Shown in pieces: positions 1-8,258 of a stretch of DNA of 64,000 nucleotides. The stretch is from assembly GCA_963662515.1 (NCBI GenBank), contig OY759675.1, forward strand, positions 744,001-808,000. The letters run 5' to 3'. This DNA comes from JAFGDI01 sp963662515 (GTDB lineage Bacteria > Planctomycetota > Phycisphaerae > Sedimentisphaerales > SM23-30). Position 1 is the first letter of the stretch. The number at the start of each line of letters is the position of its first letter. Below the pieces are notes generated by a model, which made no database searches, was not told the DNA's origin, and saw only the letters and a program-made list of their open reading frames with translations. The translations under genes were made by a program, and so were the position numbers.

Positions 1-188
1 TAGCCGCCAATATAAAGCAGTTTTTCTTCCAGGGTCATTTCTTTAAGCAGATTATCTACTTTGGCTTCCACCTCTTGGGCTGTTAATTGCTGGGCCAGTG
101 CCACCTGGTTGATAAGGCTGAGAAGTAAGATAACCCCCATGATCAAACCCCGGCTATAATGTTCGATATGAATAGTGATTCGCGACAT
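1..188 (-). CDS. Glycoside hydrolase family 3 (beta-glucosidase-like), N-terminus only
   Basis: Only about the first 62 residues are in the window; the gene runs off the left edge. Reading the minus strand from the ATG at 188-186 gives a hydrophobic signal-peptide-like stretch (residues 15-32, ending near a VALAQ cleavage site), then VDNLLKEMTLEEKLLYIGG. The pattern 'V..LL..MTLEEK' followed by glycines is the typical start of GH3 enzymes, which remove terminal beta-linked glucose or related sugars from oligosaccharides. A purine-rich ribosome site (AAAGGTAG) precedes the start. The export signal implies a periplasmic or secreted enzyme. The catalytic domain is outside the window, so substrate cannot be judged. 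The family call is fairly safe. Confidence 0.75.
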   Translation of the reverse strand, partial: MSRITIHIEHYSRGLIMGVILLLSLINQVALAQQLTAQEVEAKVDNLLKEMTLEEKLLYIGG

Positions 189-961
189 AAAACTACCTTT
201 CCTTTTCAATATTATTTTTTGTGTAAAGAGTGTGACGATTTGTTTGTGAATAAAATATATCATAGTTGCACTATTGGGCAACAAAAAAAAGAATACTGAG
301 CCTGTTATTCATTACGCAGTTATGAATAAATCGTGTCATTATCTTGCAATTATTATGGGTGAAAAATAGTAATTAGTGAATTTGCAGGGAGTGTTTTTGC
401 ATAAAAGTGCAACCTTCTTCTGTGTTTTAATTTTTTTTTGATAACAGGGTAGATTTTTCATTTACTGATTTTAGAAATAGTCTGATTGCTAATACTTTCA
501 GGGTCAGTTGGCAGTGATATTGTTATTGGTTAAAGATAAGTGCCGTTATAGGACTATATTTTCAGGCGGGGTTGCTTTTTTGGGGTTTTCTATGGTCCTA
601 TATTCTGGCAAAAAATATTTTAAATATTAAATAATGTTATGCTCTCTTTGGGGTCAGCAAGATCGCAACTCTTGCCTTTATAGTATATTAGCTAACCCTT
701 TAGCCAGCGTCCTTACCTGTTTGCCAGGTAGTAAACTGGATACAGTATTTTTATTACTTAGTAAATTAAGTCGCTATGTTTTCATGTCGATACCCATAGC
801 GGTTCAGTGATACAGTATTTTAGGATCTGAACAGCTATGGAGAGTTTATTGATGCCGTAGCAAAATCTGGGGGGTAAAACTGGGTGAAAAGAGAGTTGTG
901 TATTGATGTTTGCTTCGTAAATTAGCAGGCAGATAGTGATAATAAATAGCAAAGAGGTAAT
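189..961. other. Gene-free region upstream of the chemoreceptor gene
   Basis: No convincing gene lies here. It separates the divergent GH3 gene from the chemoreceptor gene. The stretch is AT-rich near the GH3 start. Closer to the chemoreceptor it holds a short hairpin (TACCTG/CAGGTA around 714-730), an inverted repeat CGCTATG/CATAGCG (772-778 and 795-801) and a 13-bp direct repeat. These suggest regulatory DNA, but no known promoter class or riboswitch was recognised. Confidence 0.5.
739..821. repeat. 13-bp direct repeat GATACAGTATTTT, two copies flanking an inverted repeat
   Basis: GATACAGTATTTT occurs exactly at 739-751 and 809-821, 70 bp apart start to start. The pair CGCTATG (772-778) / CATAGCG (795-801) lies between the copies. 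The arrangement lies 140-220 bp upstream of the chemoreceptor gene and resembles paired operator sites. The regulator is unknown. Confidence 0.55.
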
Positions 962-2878
962 ATGATGCATATTAAGACGATCAAAATGAGAATAGCGGCC
1001 TGGTCCGGAGCGTGTTTGTTATTGACTGCTACCGTAATAATTAGTTATGCGGTATTGTCCATGCAAAATGCTGCTAATGCAACTCAGGAAGAGGCAGTTT
1101 CTCAGGCCAAATCTTATCTGACACAGGTAGCCCAGAATCAAGCCTCGAAGATCGAGTCGAGTCTGGAAACGGCTATGGATGTAGCTCGTACTATGGCTCA
1201 GACTTTTTCCGGTGTTAAGGATAAGGTCAATAAAATCGAGATCGGCCGGGCTGAAGTAAATTCTATTTTGAAGATAGTACTAGCTCGCCATGAACATTTT
1301 GTGGGTGTGTTTACGGCCTGGGAACCAGATGCCATTGATGAGATGGACGCTATATTTGCAAATTCAGCCGCCCACGACAGTACCGGGCGTTTTGTTCCTT
1401 ATTGGTATCGTGACATGGAAGGGAATCTGGCAACAGAGGCACTGGCCAATTACGATGGTAAAAATCTGGTCCCTACCAATCCTCGTACCCCTGATTATTA
1501 TGCAGTGCCCAAGCTGAGTAAAAATGATTTTATCACTAATCCTTTCACATATATAGTCCGCGGAGATCAGACACTGATCACTTCTCTGGTATCACCTATA
1601 GTGGTTGATGGCGTTTTTTATGGTGTAGCTGGCGTGGATGTCAGGCTTGACTCTATGCAGGCAATTACTGATGATGTTAAAAATTTCTATAGCGGAAACG
1701 GTATCGTTGCTCTTATCAGTAATAATGATATATTAGCCAGTGTAACTAATAAGCCAGAGCATCGCGGTAAGACAGTTCAGGCAGTGTTTAATGGCTATAA
1801 GTCTGTTTCTGGCAGTGCTGACAGTCAAGAGGTAAGAGTTGTAACCGAAGATGGTACAAATTTGTATCGTGCCCGTGTGCCTATTGCTATTGGCAGCTCA
1901 ACTACTCCCTGGACTGTTGTAGCTCAGGTCCCCGAATCAATTGTTCTGGCTGCTGCTAATAAGCAGCTTAAGCAGGCTCAGTTAAGTATGTATCTGATGA
2001 TCGCTATAGGACTGGGCTGTGTGGCGCTGGCTCTTGTACTGCTTTGGTTTGTTTCTGCCAGTATATCCAGACCGGTGCATAATGCAGCAGTAAATCTTGC
2101 CTCTGCTTCTGATCAGCTGCATTCAGCTTCTATGCAGATCTCTGACACAAGCTGCCATCTGGCTGACAGCTCAACTAAACAGGCAGCAAGTCTGGAAGAA
2201 TCAGCGGCAAGTCTGGAAGAACTGGCCAGTCAGGCAAAATCAAATGCCGCCAGTGCCAATGAGGTTAACAAGCTTATGATCGAAACTAATGCTACTGTTA
2301 ACCAGACTGGGGAAGCCATGGATAAAATGGTTGAGACTATGAATGCGGTTCTTGAATCTTCCGGTCAGGTTTCCAGTATTATCAAGACGATCGAAGATAT
2401 TGCCTTCCAGACCAATCTGCTGGCTCTCAATGCCGCGGTTGAAGCGGCTCGTGCCGGAGAGCATGGTAAAGGCTTTGCGGTTGTTGCAGAAGAGGTCCGT
2501 AATCTTGCCCAGCGTTCTGCAACTGCAGCCAAGGAAACAGCTAATCTTATTGAAACTAATGTTAAACTCTCACATCAGGGTAATGAATTTACCCAGGCTG
2601 CTGCCGAGAAGATACGCCTTACTCACGAAAATGTTACTCTGGTAAGTAATAATGTATCTAATATCGTACTGTCGTCAGACCAGCAGGCATTAGGTGTTGA
2701 TCAGATCAACAAGGCTATCTCGCAGATGGATTCAATGACTCAACAGGTAGCGGCCAGTGCCGAAGAATCAGCCTCTGCTTCTGAACAGCTAACCTCACAG
2801 GCTGAGATAATGAATTCTATTGTTGTCGATCTGGCTGTACTGGTAGGTATTACCGATTCAATACGAAAAGACAGATAA
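962..2878 (+). CDS. Methyl-accepting chemotaxis protein with periplasmic dCache-like sensor
   Basis: This transmembrane chemoreceptor passes ligand signals to the CheA/CheW complex. Membrane segments lie near residues 10-32 and 342-365. The large segment between them has the length and pattern of a double-Cache sensor, with YWYRD near 147 and a second lobe ending near 330. No long HAMP domain is evident after the second membrane segment; the helix passes quickly into the signalling coiled coil. The conserved CheA-binding hairpin is clear at about 473-512 (IIKTIEDIAFQTNLLALNAA, then EAARAGEHGKGFAVVAEEVR). No CheR-tethering pentapeptide ends the protein. Two ATGs overlap at the start (962 and 965), preceded by AGAGGT; either could be used. 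The genes behind it encode a periplasmic binding protein and an outer-membrane protein, so the three probably serve one ligand. Confidence 0.95.
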   Translation: MMHIKTIKMRIAAWSGACLLLTATVIISYAVLSMQNAANATQEEAVSQAKSYLTQVAQNQASKIESSLETAMDVARTMAQTFSGVKDKVNKIEIGRAEVNSILKIVLARHEHFVGVFTAWEPDAIDEMDAIFANSAAHDSTGRFVPYWYRDMEGNLATEALANYDGKNLVPTNPRTPDYYAVPKLSKNDFITNPFTYIVRGDQTLITSLVSPIVVDGVFYGVAGVDVRLDSMQAITDDVKNFYSGNGIVALISNNDILASVTNKPEHRGKTVQAVFNGYKSVSGSADSQEVRVVTEDGTNLYRARVPIAIGSSTTPWTVVAQVPESIVLAAANKQLKQAQLSMYLMIAIGLGCVALALVLLWFVSASISRPVHNAAVNLASASDQLHSASMQISDTSCHLADSSTKQAASLEESAASLEELASQAKSNAASANEVNKLMIETNATVNQTGEAMDKMVETMNAVLESSGQVSSIIKTIEDIAFQTNLLALNAAVEAARAGEHGKGFAVVAEEVRNLAQRSATAAKETANLIETNVKLSHQGNEFTQAAAEKIRLTHENVTLVSNNVSNIVLSSDQQALGVDQINKAISQMDSMTQQVAASAEESASASEQLTSQAEIMNSIVVDLAVLVGITDSIRKDR

Positions 2879-2980
2879 AAGCTCAATGCTGAAAATTTAT
2901 AAGGTATTTACTGTGTACCGGGGAGGTCCCGGCATGAAGATATTCAGCATATAAACCCTTTTTACTGAGGAGTAATTACA

Positions 2981-3760
2981 ATGGGAAAAAGATTTACAGG
3001 TATCGTTTTGGCTTTTGTTTTATCTCTGGCAGCGGTTGCCCAGGCCGAAAAGATCAAACTCACTACTCTCGAATGGGAACCGTATATTGGCAGTAAGATG
3101 CCGGGAAATGGCTTTCTGGCTGAAATAGTTATTGCGGCAGAAAAGGCTGCCGGAAATGAACCTCCGACTATAGCATTTCTCCCCTGGGCCAAGGCTGTTG
3201 AGCTGGCCAAGATGGGTAATGTTAATGGTCTGCTTGGTTGCTATGACAACCCAAATTTCAAGGCAGATTTTATCCTCTCAGATCCAATGCCTTGCGGTGC
3301 TATGGCTTTTCTTAAACTTAAGACTACTCAATTTAATTATACCGGTAAAGTTGAAGAGCTCAAGCCGTATAAGATCGGTGTTATTGCCGACTATATAAAT
3401 ACCAAGGAAATCGACGAGTCAACTGACCTTACCAAGGTAGTTGCCAAAGATGATCTGGCTAACCTTACTAACCTTATCTCTGGTAAGGTTGATGTGGCCA
3501 TTGTAGATCCTCTGGTTGCAAAATATTTTATGGGTAAAGACGATGTGCTCAAGCCATTCCTTGATAAAGTAGAGGTAGTTGAGCCGGTTCTCGATCATAA
3601 GCAGCTATTTATAGCATTTTCCAAGAAGGCACCAAATGTTGAAGCTACTGTGAAGACATTTAATGATGGCCTGCAGAAGATAAGAACTGATGGCACTCTT
3701 GATGGTATTCTTAAAACACACAAAATTGACGATGTAGTCAAGTATCCTGCAAAAAAATAA
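2981..3760 (+). CDS. Periplasmic solute-binding protein, family 3 type
   Basis: The 259-residue protein has a clear Sec signal peptide (residues 1-22, ending AVAQA) followed by KIKLTTLEWEPYIG, a typical opening of family-3 (amino-acid-type) binding proteins. Later segments such as 'GVIADYINT' and 'VDVAIVDPLVAKYF' fit the second lobe, and the length is normal. No ABC permease or ATPase gene is nearby. The gene sits 102 bp behind a chemoreceptor and ahead of an outer-membrane protein, so it may work as a ligand-presenting protein for chemotaxis rather than as a transporter subunit; that role is inference. A small hairpin (CCGGG/CCCGG near 2918-2933) lies in the gap before it. The start is set by GAGGAG upstream of ATG. 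Confidence 0.85.
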   Translation: MGKRFTGIVLAFVLSLAAVAQAEKIKLTTLEWEPYIGSKMPGNGFLAEIVIAAEKAAGNEPPTIAFLPWAKAVELAKMGNVNGLLGCYDNPNFKADFILSDPMPCGAMAFLKLKTTQFNYTGKVEELKPYKIGVIADYINTKEIDESTDLTKVVAKDDLANLTNLISGKVDVAIVDPLVAKYFMGKDDVLKPFLDKVEVVEPVLDHKQLFIAFSKKAPNVEATVKTFNDGLQKIRTDGTLDGILKTHKIDDVVKYPAKK

Positions 3761-3841
3761 GTTGCACGGAAAAAATGAATGATCAGGTTATTTCTCCATA
3801 GTGGAGAAATAATGGGGAATCTAACAAAAAGGAAAAATAAC

Positions 3842-4666
3842 ATGATAAGAAAAACAATTGTAATCTTTATGGTATTGGCGGGTATGGTATTCCTCCAATC
3901 GCAGGTTGTAGCACAAGATGCTACTCTGGCTAATGAAGATACTGCTACACTGGGCATCTGGGCCGATGTGAGCTATGTGTCAAAGTACATATATCGCGGT
4001 GTTGATTTCCAGAATGATAATGGTGCCTGGCAGCCAAGTATCTATTTTGACTTGTTCCAGACAGGTTTCAGTCTTGGAGTATGGGCTTCATTACCAGAAG
4101 ATTCAGTTAATGAAGGATCAACTGAACTGGACTTCAACCCATCATATACTTTCAGTATTTTTGATGATGAAGCGTATAAGTCTGTTATAACTCTGGACTA
4201 TTGGTATTTTACCTATCCAAGAGTTAAGGGCGGCTGGCATGAAAATGAAGACCAGAATGCTCAGTTGATCGTCAAGATGCCTAAGCTTCTTCAGTTTGGC
4301 GACATTAAAGTAGTTCCTATGTACTTCTATTGTACTAAGTGGCCTACTTATTCAGATCTGGCAGGAGATTATGGTGTTGCCGATTATAATGTATCAGGAT
4401 ATTTCCATGTTCTGAGGCTTAATACTATGATGCCAATACCTGATACTGAAAAGACACTGACTTTCCAGGCTGAAACTGTTTACCGCGGTGATGTCTATGG
4501 CAGAGGCTTTGGTTTCTCTCATGTCCAGCTTTCAGCTTCAACAGGATTTGACATGGGTAATGGCTTTGTGCTTACTCCCGGTATCTATCATCAGATATCA
4601 CTTATGGATTCTGTTAACACTGAAAATGAATGGTGGACTCAGTTAAGCCTCTCTAAGAGCTTCTGA
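3842..4666 (+). CDS. TorF-like putative outer-membrane protein (gcw_chp family)
   Basis: I chose the ATG at 3842 because it follows AAAGGAAAA and begins a good signal peptide (MIRKTIVIFMVLAGMVFLQS, cleavage near VVAQ); an upstream in-frame ATG at 3779 lacks both. The mature protein starts 'LGIWADVSYVSKYIYRGVD', the hallmark of the proteobacterial family annotated as TorF-like putative porin, and continues with alternating aromatic/polar strands typical of a beta-barrel, ending in the phenylalanine of LSKSF. At 274 residues it has normal length. The family has no firmly established substrate. It is the third gene behind a chemoreceptor and a binding protein, so it may admit the ligand they sense. 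A strong terminator follows. Confidence 0.8.
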   Translation: MIRKTIVIFMVLAGMVFLQSQVVAQDATLANEDTATLGIWADVSYVSKYIYRGVDFQNDNGAWQPSIYFDLFQTGFSLGVWASLPEDSVNEGSTELDFNPSYTFSIFDDEAYKSVITLDYWYFTYPRVKGGWHENEDQNAQLIVKMPKLLQFGDIKVVPMYFYCTKWPTYSDLAGDYGVADYNVSGYFHVLRLNTMMPIPDTEKTLTFQAETVYRGDVYGRGFGFSHVQLSASTGFDMGNGFVLTPGIYHQISLMDSVNTENEWWTQLSLSKSF

Positions 4667-4701
4667 TAATTAACACTTATATTCTTATGAGTAGTGACCT
4701 T

Positions 4702-4747
4702 AACAGGAACAGGCTGGTATTATTATCTGTCTGTTCCTGTTTTTTTA
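4702..4747 (+). terminator. Rho-independent terminator after the TorF-like gene
   Basis: An 11-bp perfect stem (AACAGGAACAG at 4702-4712, CTGTTCCTGTT at 4731-4741) is followed by a run of T. It ends the plus-strand unit just before the convergent trkH gene. Confidence 0.9.
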
Positions 4748-4787
4748 TTTTCATTACGCCTGGTCAGGCGTTTCTATGTTTTTACTT

Positions 4788-6293
4788 TTATTTCCGCCAG
4801 AAACCCGGAGTAAATAAACAGAATATGGCCATAACTTCCAGGCGGCCCAGGATCATAAGGAATGTCAACATGGCTTTTGATGGTGCTGACATGAAGGCAT
4901 AATTTGCCATTGGCCCTGTCTGGTGCAGGCCCGGACCTATATTGTTCAGGCAGGATACTACTGAAGAAAAAGCTGTTTCAAGGTCAATGTCAGCTTCAAT
5001 TGCCAGAAGTAGTATAGTAGAGATGATTGATATTACCATTATAAGGCCAACATAAACTCCTATTGCCCGGCATTGCGACTCATCTATCGGTTGTCCTCCC
5101 AGACGCACTGGTTTTATGAGTGATGGACGGAAGGTCTTTTCAATCTCAGATATTATCAGTTTGCTGAAGAGCATAAGTCGGAAAACCTTTATGCCGCCTC
5201 CAGTGCCGCCGGCTGAACCACCTACAAACATCAAGGCTACCAGCAGCCAGCGGGAAAGATTGGGCCACAGGTCAAAGTCATCTGTGCCGTATCCGGTTGT
5301 TGTCATTACTGAAACAACCTGAAAGCCGGCACTGCGCAGGGCTCGACCTATGCTATAACTAATTTCGCTATGCAGACACAGGTCGGTCGCTATTATTAGG
5401 GTGGCAACCAGCATTATTCCTATATAGCCGCGAAATTCAGAATTACGCAGAAAGTTTCGCCACTTACCAGTTATCAGGTCGGCATAGAGGTTGAAGTTTG
5501 AACCGGCTATTATCATGAAAACAATTATTATAAGCTCAATATTAAAACTGCTATAGTGGCCTATACTTAAATTCTTTGTACTGAATCCTCCGGTGCCCAT
5601 TGTGCCAAAAGTGTGGCATAGTGAATCAAATATATTGACACCAAAAAGCATGAGTAATATTGTCTGGAAAAGTGACAGTCCCAGATATATCTTCCACAGC
5701 AGCATGGCGGTCTGTCTGATACGAGGTCTGATCGAATCTGCTGACTTGGGGCCTGGCACTTCGCTGTTGAACATGAACTTTGCCGCCGGGCCCGTCTGGC
5801 TCAAAATCGCCACAAAGAGTACAACAATACCCATACCGCCCAGCCAATGGGTGAAACTTCGCCAGAATAATATGGCCCGGGGTAATGATTCCGGTTCGGG
5901 GAAAATGCTTGCTCCGGTTGTAGTAAAACCGCTTACAGATTCAAATACTGCCGCTGCTATCCGGCCTGGCCAGGTTGGGTATATACTATCCAGTACGCCG
6001 CTCAGTAAAAACGGCAGTGAGCCAAGCAGCCCACAGATAAGCCAGCCCAGTCCTACTACCGCAATTGCCTCCTTGCGATACATGACCTTTTTCTTATCTG
6101 GCTCATTACCTGATAAGACCAGGCCAACGCCAACTAATAAACAGGTTAGTACCGAGTAGATTATTGAGAACAGTACCGCAGAATTATTATCTTTTTTATA
6201 GTCGAGTAGTGCCCATACCATCGAGCTGCTTATCGAGCAGCCGACCAGTATAACTAATATGCCCAGTTGTCTGAGTATGAGTTTTAAGTTCAT
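4788..6293 (-). CDS. trkH: Trk-type potassium uptake membrane subunit TrkH
   Basis: The 501-residue polytopic membrane protein is the K+-translocating subunit of the Trk/Ktr system. Repeated loop motifs of the selectivity filter can be seen: ESVSGFTTTGAS near residue 140, a TMGTGGFST loop near 232, VMTTTGYGTDD near 330 and a SCLNNIGPGL loop near 443. This matches the four-repeat TrkH fold and normal length. It lies 52 bp behind trkA on the same strand, so the two form a trkA-trkH operon. The start ATG at 6293 is preceded by GGAAAAACA. A small hairpin (ACGCCTG/CAGGCGT at 4756-4771) lies just beyond the stop but lacks a T-run on this strand. Confident assignment. Confidence 0.96.
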   Translation of the reverse strand: MNLKLILRQLGILVILVGCSISSSMVWALLDYKKDNNSAVLFSIIYSVLTCLLVGVGLVLSGNEPDKKKVMYRKEAIAVVGLGWLICGLLGSLPFLLSGVLDSIYPTWPGRIAAAVFESVSGFTTTGASIFPEPESLPRAILFWRSFTHWLGGMGIVVLFVAILSQTGPAAKFMFNSEVPGPKSADSIRPRIRQTAMLLWKIYLGLSLFQTILLMLFGVNIFDSLCHTFGTMGTGGFSTKNLSIGHYSSFNIELIIIVFMIIAGSNFNLYADLITGKWRNFLRNSEFRGYIGIMLVATLIIATDLCLHSEISYSIGRALRSAGFQVVSVMTTTGYGTDDFDLWPNLSRWLLVALMFVGGSAGGTGGGIKVFRLMLFSKLIISEIEKTFRPSLIKPVRLGGQPIDESQCRAIGVYVGLIMVISIISTILLLAIEADIDLETAFSSVVSCLNNIGPGLHQTGPMANYAFMSAPSKAMLTFLMILGRLEVMAIFCLFTPGFWRK

Positions 6294-6345
6294 TGTTTTT
6301 CCAGTTTGCTAACAGGCCAAGTGGTACTGCCAGATCGGTCTTGGC

Positions 6346-7680
6346 TTAACCTACAAATATTTTTGCCAGATCATTGTGGTTTGCTGTTCGATTTATAAAA
6401 ATGACCTCATCATTAAGCTCAAGAACGGTATCAGCCTGAGGCATGATTATCTCCTTGTCTCTCTGGATAGTCAGTATCAGAGTTTCGCCCGGCATAGATA
6501 TCTGGCGCAAGGTTTTATTCGTTGCTTTACGATTGCATACCCGTAATTGCAGGATCTCTGCCTTACCCTGATCGAAAACAGAGAGCGTGCGAACCGTTGC
6601 TTTATCAAGCATAGAAAGTATTTCTCGAGCCATCTGTACCCGTGGGCTTACCGCCCGATTAATTCCCATTTTTTCGATAAGGTCACCATAGTCCGGACGG
6701 TGTATTACTACCAATACCTGACTGGCACCTAGGTGGCGGGCCTGCATAGCCGACATTATATTAGTTTCATCTGAATCGGTAGTACTCACGAAAATGTCGG
6801 CATTTTCTATGCGTTCTTCTTTCAGGAATGACAGATTAGTTCCATCGCCGTTCAGGATCGTCATATTAGGTAATTGAGCGGCTAACTGCCGGCAGCGGTC
6901 TGGGTCTCTTTCGATTATTGTTACCTTGTACATACTGCTGCGCAGGCGTCTTACTAATGACATCGTGGTATGACCACCGCCCACTATAACTACTTTTACC
7001 GAGGTGTTTTTTTTGCTTTCCAGGCCGCTGCGAGCTGCTACTATTTGCTCTGTCTTGCCGATAAGGGTAACATTATCATCCGGGTGTATCTGATCGTTAG
7101 CTGCCGGGATTATTACCTCGCCATTGCGGCGAATGCAGGCGATCTTTACACCTTCTGGCAGAGCCAGATCTTTCAGGGGAGTATCAAGAAATTTTGAGCC
7201 GCGACCGGCATATACCCGCTGCATCTCTATTTTACCGTTAGCCAGATGTTCTACCGCAAGGGCACCAGGACTGCGGATAACAGCTGCAAGTTCCAGAGCT
7301 GCCAGCGTTTCCGGGCTTATAAACTCATCTATACCAAAATGCTCCGAATACGATAAGTTCTGGCTCTTACGGTAAACCACCTCATCGACACGAGCTAATG
7401 ATCGTCTGGCTCCCAGCTTGCGGGCCAGTGAAGCACACACTATATTTACCTCATCTGAACCGCTCAATGCCAGAAACATATCTACGCTTCCGACAGATAG
7501 TTGCTCCAGTAGGGTGGCAGAAGCCGCTGAGCCTACTACCGCCTGGACATCCAGTGAATTATTCACCTGCCGGATTCGCTCCTTGGATGGATCTATCATT
7601 GTTACATCGTGACCGGCTGTTGCTACCTGATCGGCTACATACCAACCGATCTCGCCTGCTCCGGCTATCATTATGCGCAT
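6346..7680 (-). CDS. trkA: Trk potassium uptake regulatory subunit TrkA
   Basis: The protein has 444 residues and two tandem RCK modules, each with an NAD-binding Rossmann N-half and a small C-half. The first glycine motif is GAGEIGWYVADQ at residues 6-17 and the second is GGGHTTMSLVRRL near 234. TrkA proteins sit as a cytoplasmic ring on TrkH and gate it in response to NAD(H), ATP/ADP or, in some bacteria, cyclic di-AMP. The ATG at 7680 follows GGGAGCG at good spacing. trkH follows directly. The 580-bp leader upstream contains a stable nested RNA-like fold (7961-8111) that could regulate this gene. Confidence 0.96.
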   Translation of the reverse strand: MRIMIAGAGEIGWYVADQVATAGHDVTMIDPSKERIRQVNNSLDVQAVVGSAASATLLEQLSVGSVDMFLALSGSDEVNIVCASLARKLGARRSLARVDEVVYRKSQNLSYSEHFGIDEFISPETLAALELAAVIRSPGALAVEHLANGKIEMQRVYAGRGSKFLDTPLKDLALPEGVKIACIRRNGEVIIPAANDQIHPDDNVTLIGKTEQIVAARSGLESKKNTSVKVVIVGGGHTTMSLVRRLRSSMYKVTIIERDPDRCRQLAAQLPNMTILNGDGTNLSFLKEERIENADIFVSTTDSDETNIMSAMQARHLGASQVLVVIHRPDYGDLIEKMGINRAVSPRVQMAREILSMLDKATVRTLSVFDQGKAEILQLRVCNRKATNKTLRQISMPGETLILTIQRDKEIIMPQADTVLELNDEVIFINRTANHNDLAKIFVG

Positions 7681-8258
7681 TGAAATTCGCTCCCGATAGA
7701 CTTTTTATCTTTTGCTAAAGCTATTAAAATAAAACAATTATATTTATTCTGGCTTTTCATAGTAACTTATCATTATACAGGAAATGAATATGCTGAAAAC
7801 AAAAAATTACCTAATTGTTCACTCTTCCAGATACGCTTGCAAAAACTCTTAGCGTTTACTGATAAGTAAATATTCTGAATTAATAATAGCCTTGTAATTT
7901 CTTTTATGCTGATGGTGATACCAGTTGTTAAGCTTAATAATTGACTGAAACAGAGGTAATGGTGCTACCAGATGGGTTTGGTAAAAAAAAGCCACCGCAG
8001 ATGCCGTCCAACTGGCTAATTGTGGGAACCCCTTATTTTAAGGGGGGAGCCAAACTCACTTTCCAGAGATCCTGTCAGGCAGGCTTGTCCGGCTACGCAA
8101 ATACTGGCACCCATAATAACGATCAATAGGTTCGACAATACTGACAGTTGTAACAAACACCGCAGAGGCTGTTAAGAAGTATATAATAACATCTATTATG
8201 CTTTTTTGCAAACGCAAAGCATAAATCCTGGCTTGGCGGCCTTGTAACATGTTGTCAA
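7681..8258. other. Gene-free leader between the antiporter gene and trkA
   Basis: No gene is supported. The region lies between the stop of the antiporter gene and the start of trkA, both on the minus strand. It holds the strongly foldable element described at 7961-8111. The remaining roughly 280 bp before trkA are AT-rich and probably carry its promoter. Confidence 0.5.
7961..8111 (-). ncRNA. Candidate structured RNA or leader element upstream of trkA (class unknown)
   Basis: Nested complementary segments are visible. The outer stem is GGTGCTA (7961-7967) with TGGCACC (8105-8111). The middle stem GGGTTTGG (7974-7981) pairs with CCAAACTC (8050-8057) and can extend by one T-A pair. Two inner hairpins lie inside the middle stem: GCCA...TGGC (about 7991-8016) and CCCCTT/AAGGGG (about 8029-8046). 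The strand cannot be decided from pairing alone. The minus strand is favoured because trkA lies downstream there, while no plus-strand gene follows for several kilobases. It matches no riboswitch consensus that I could recall with confidence. It may be a leader regulator, a small RNA, or a chance fold. Confidence 0.35.

Noticed and set aside
782..970. 62-residue minus-strand frame in the region before the chemoreceptor gene
   Set aside because: It overlaps the repeat-bearing control region and the start of the chemoreceptor gene, has no ribosome site and resembles no protein.
5593..6159. 188-residue frame opposite trkH
   Set aside because: It is antisense to a certain membrane protein gene, and its serine/proline-rich translation is typical of shadows.
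7961..8111. Cyclic di-AMP (ydaO-type) riboswitch before trkA
   Set aside because: A GGGGGGAGCCAAA word recalls part of the motif, but it lies on the strand opposite to trkA. The GGGGxGAAUC and GUAGGG elements and the conserved 3' segment are missing, so I report only an unclassified fold.
8056..8250. 64-residue minus-strand frame with a hydrophobic middle, just after the antiporter gene
   Set aside because: There is no ribosome site, it overlaps the foldable leader of trkA, and it has no recognisable family. A small membrane protein cannot be excluded but is not supported.
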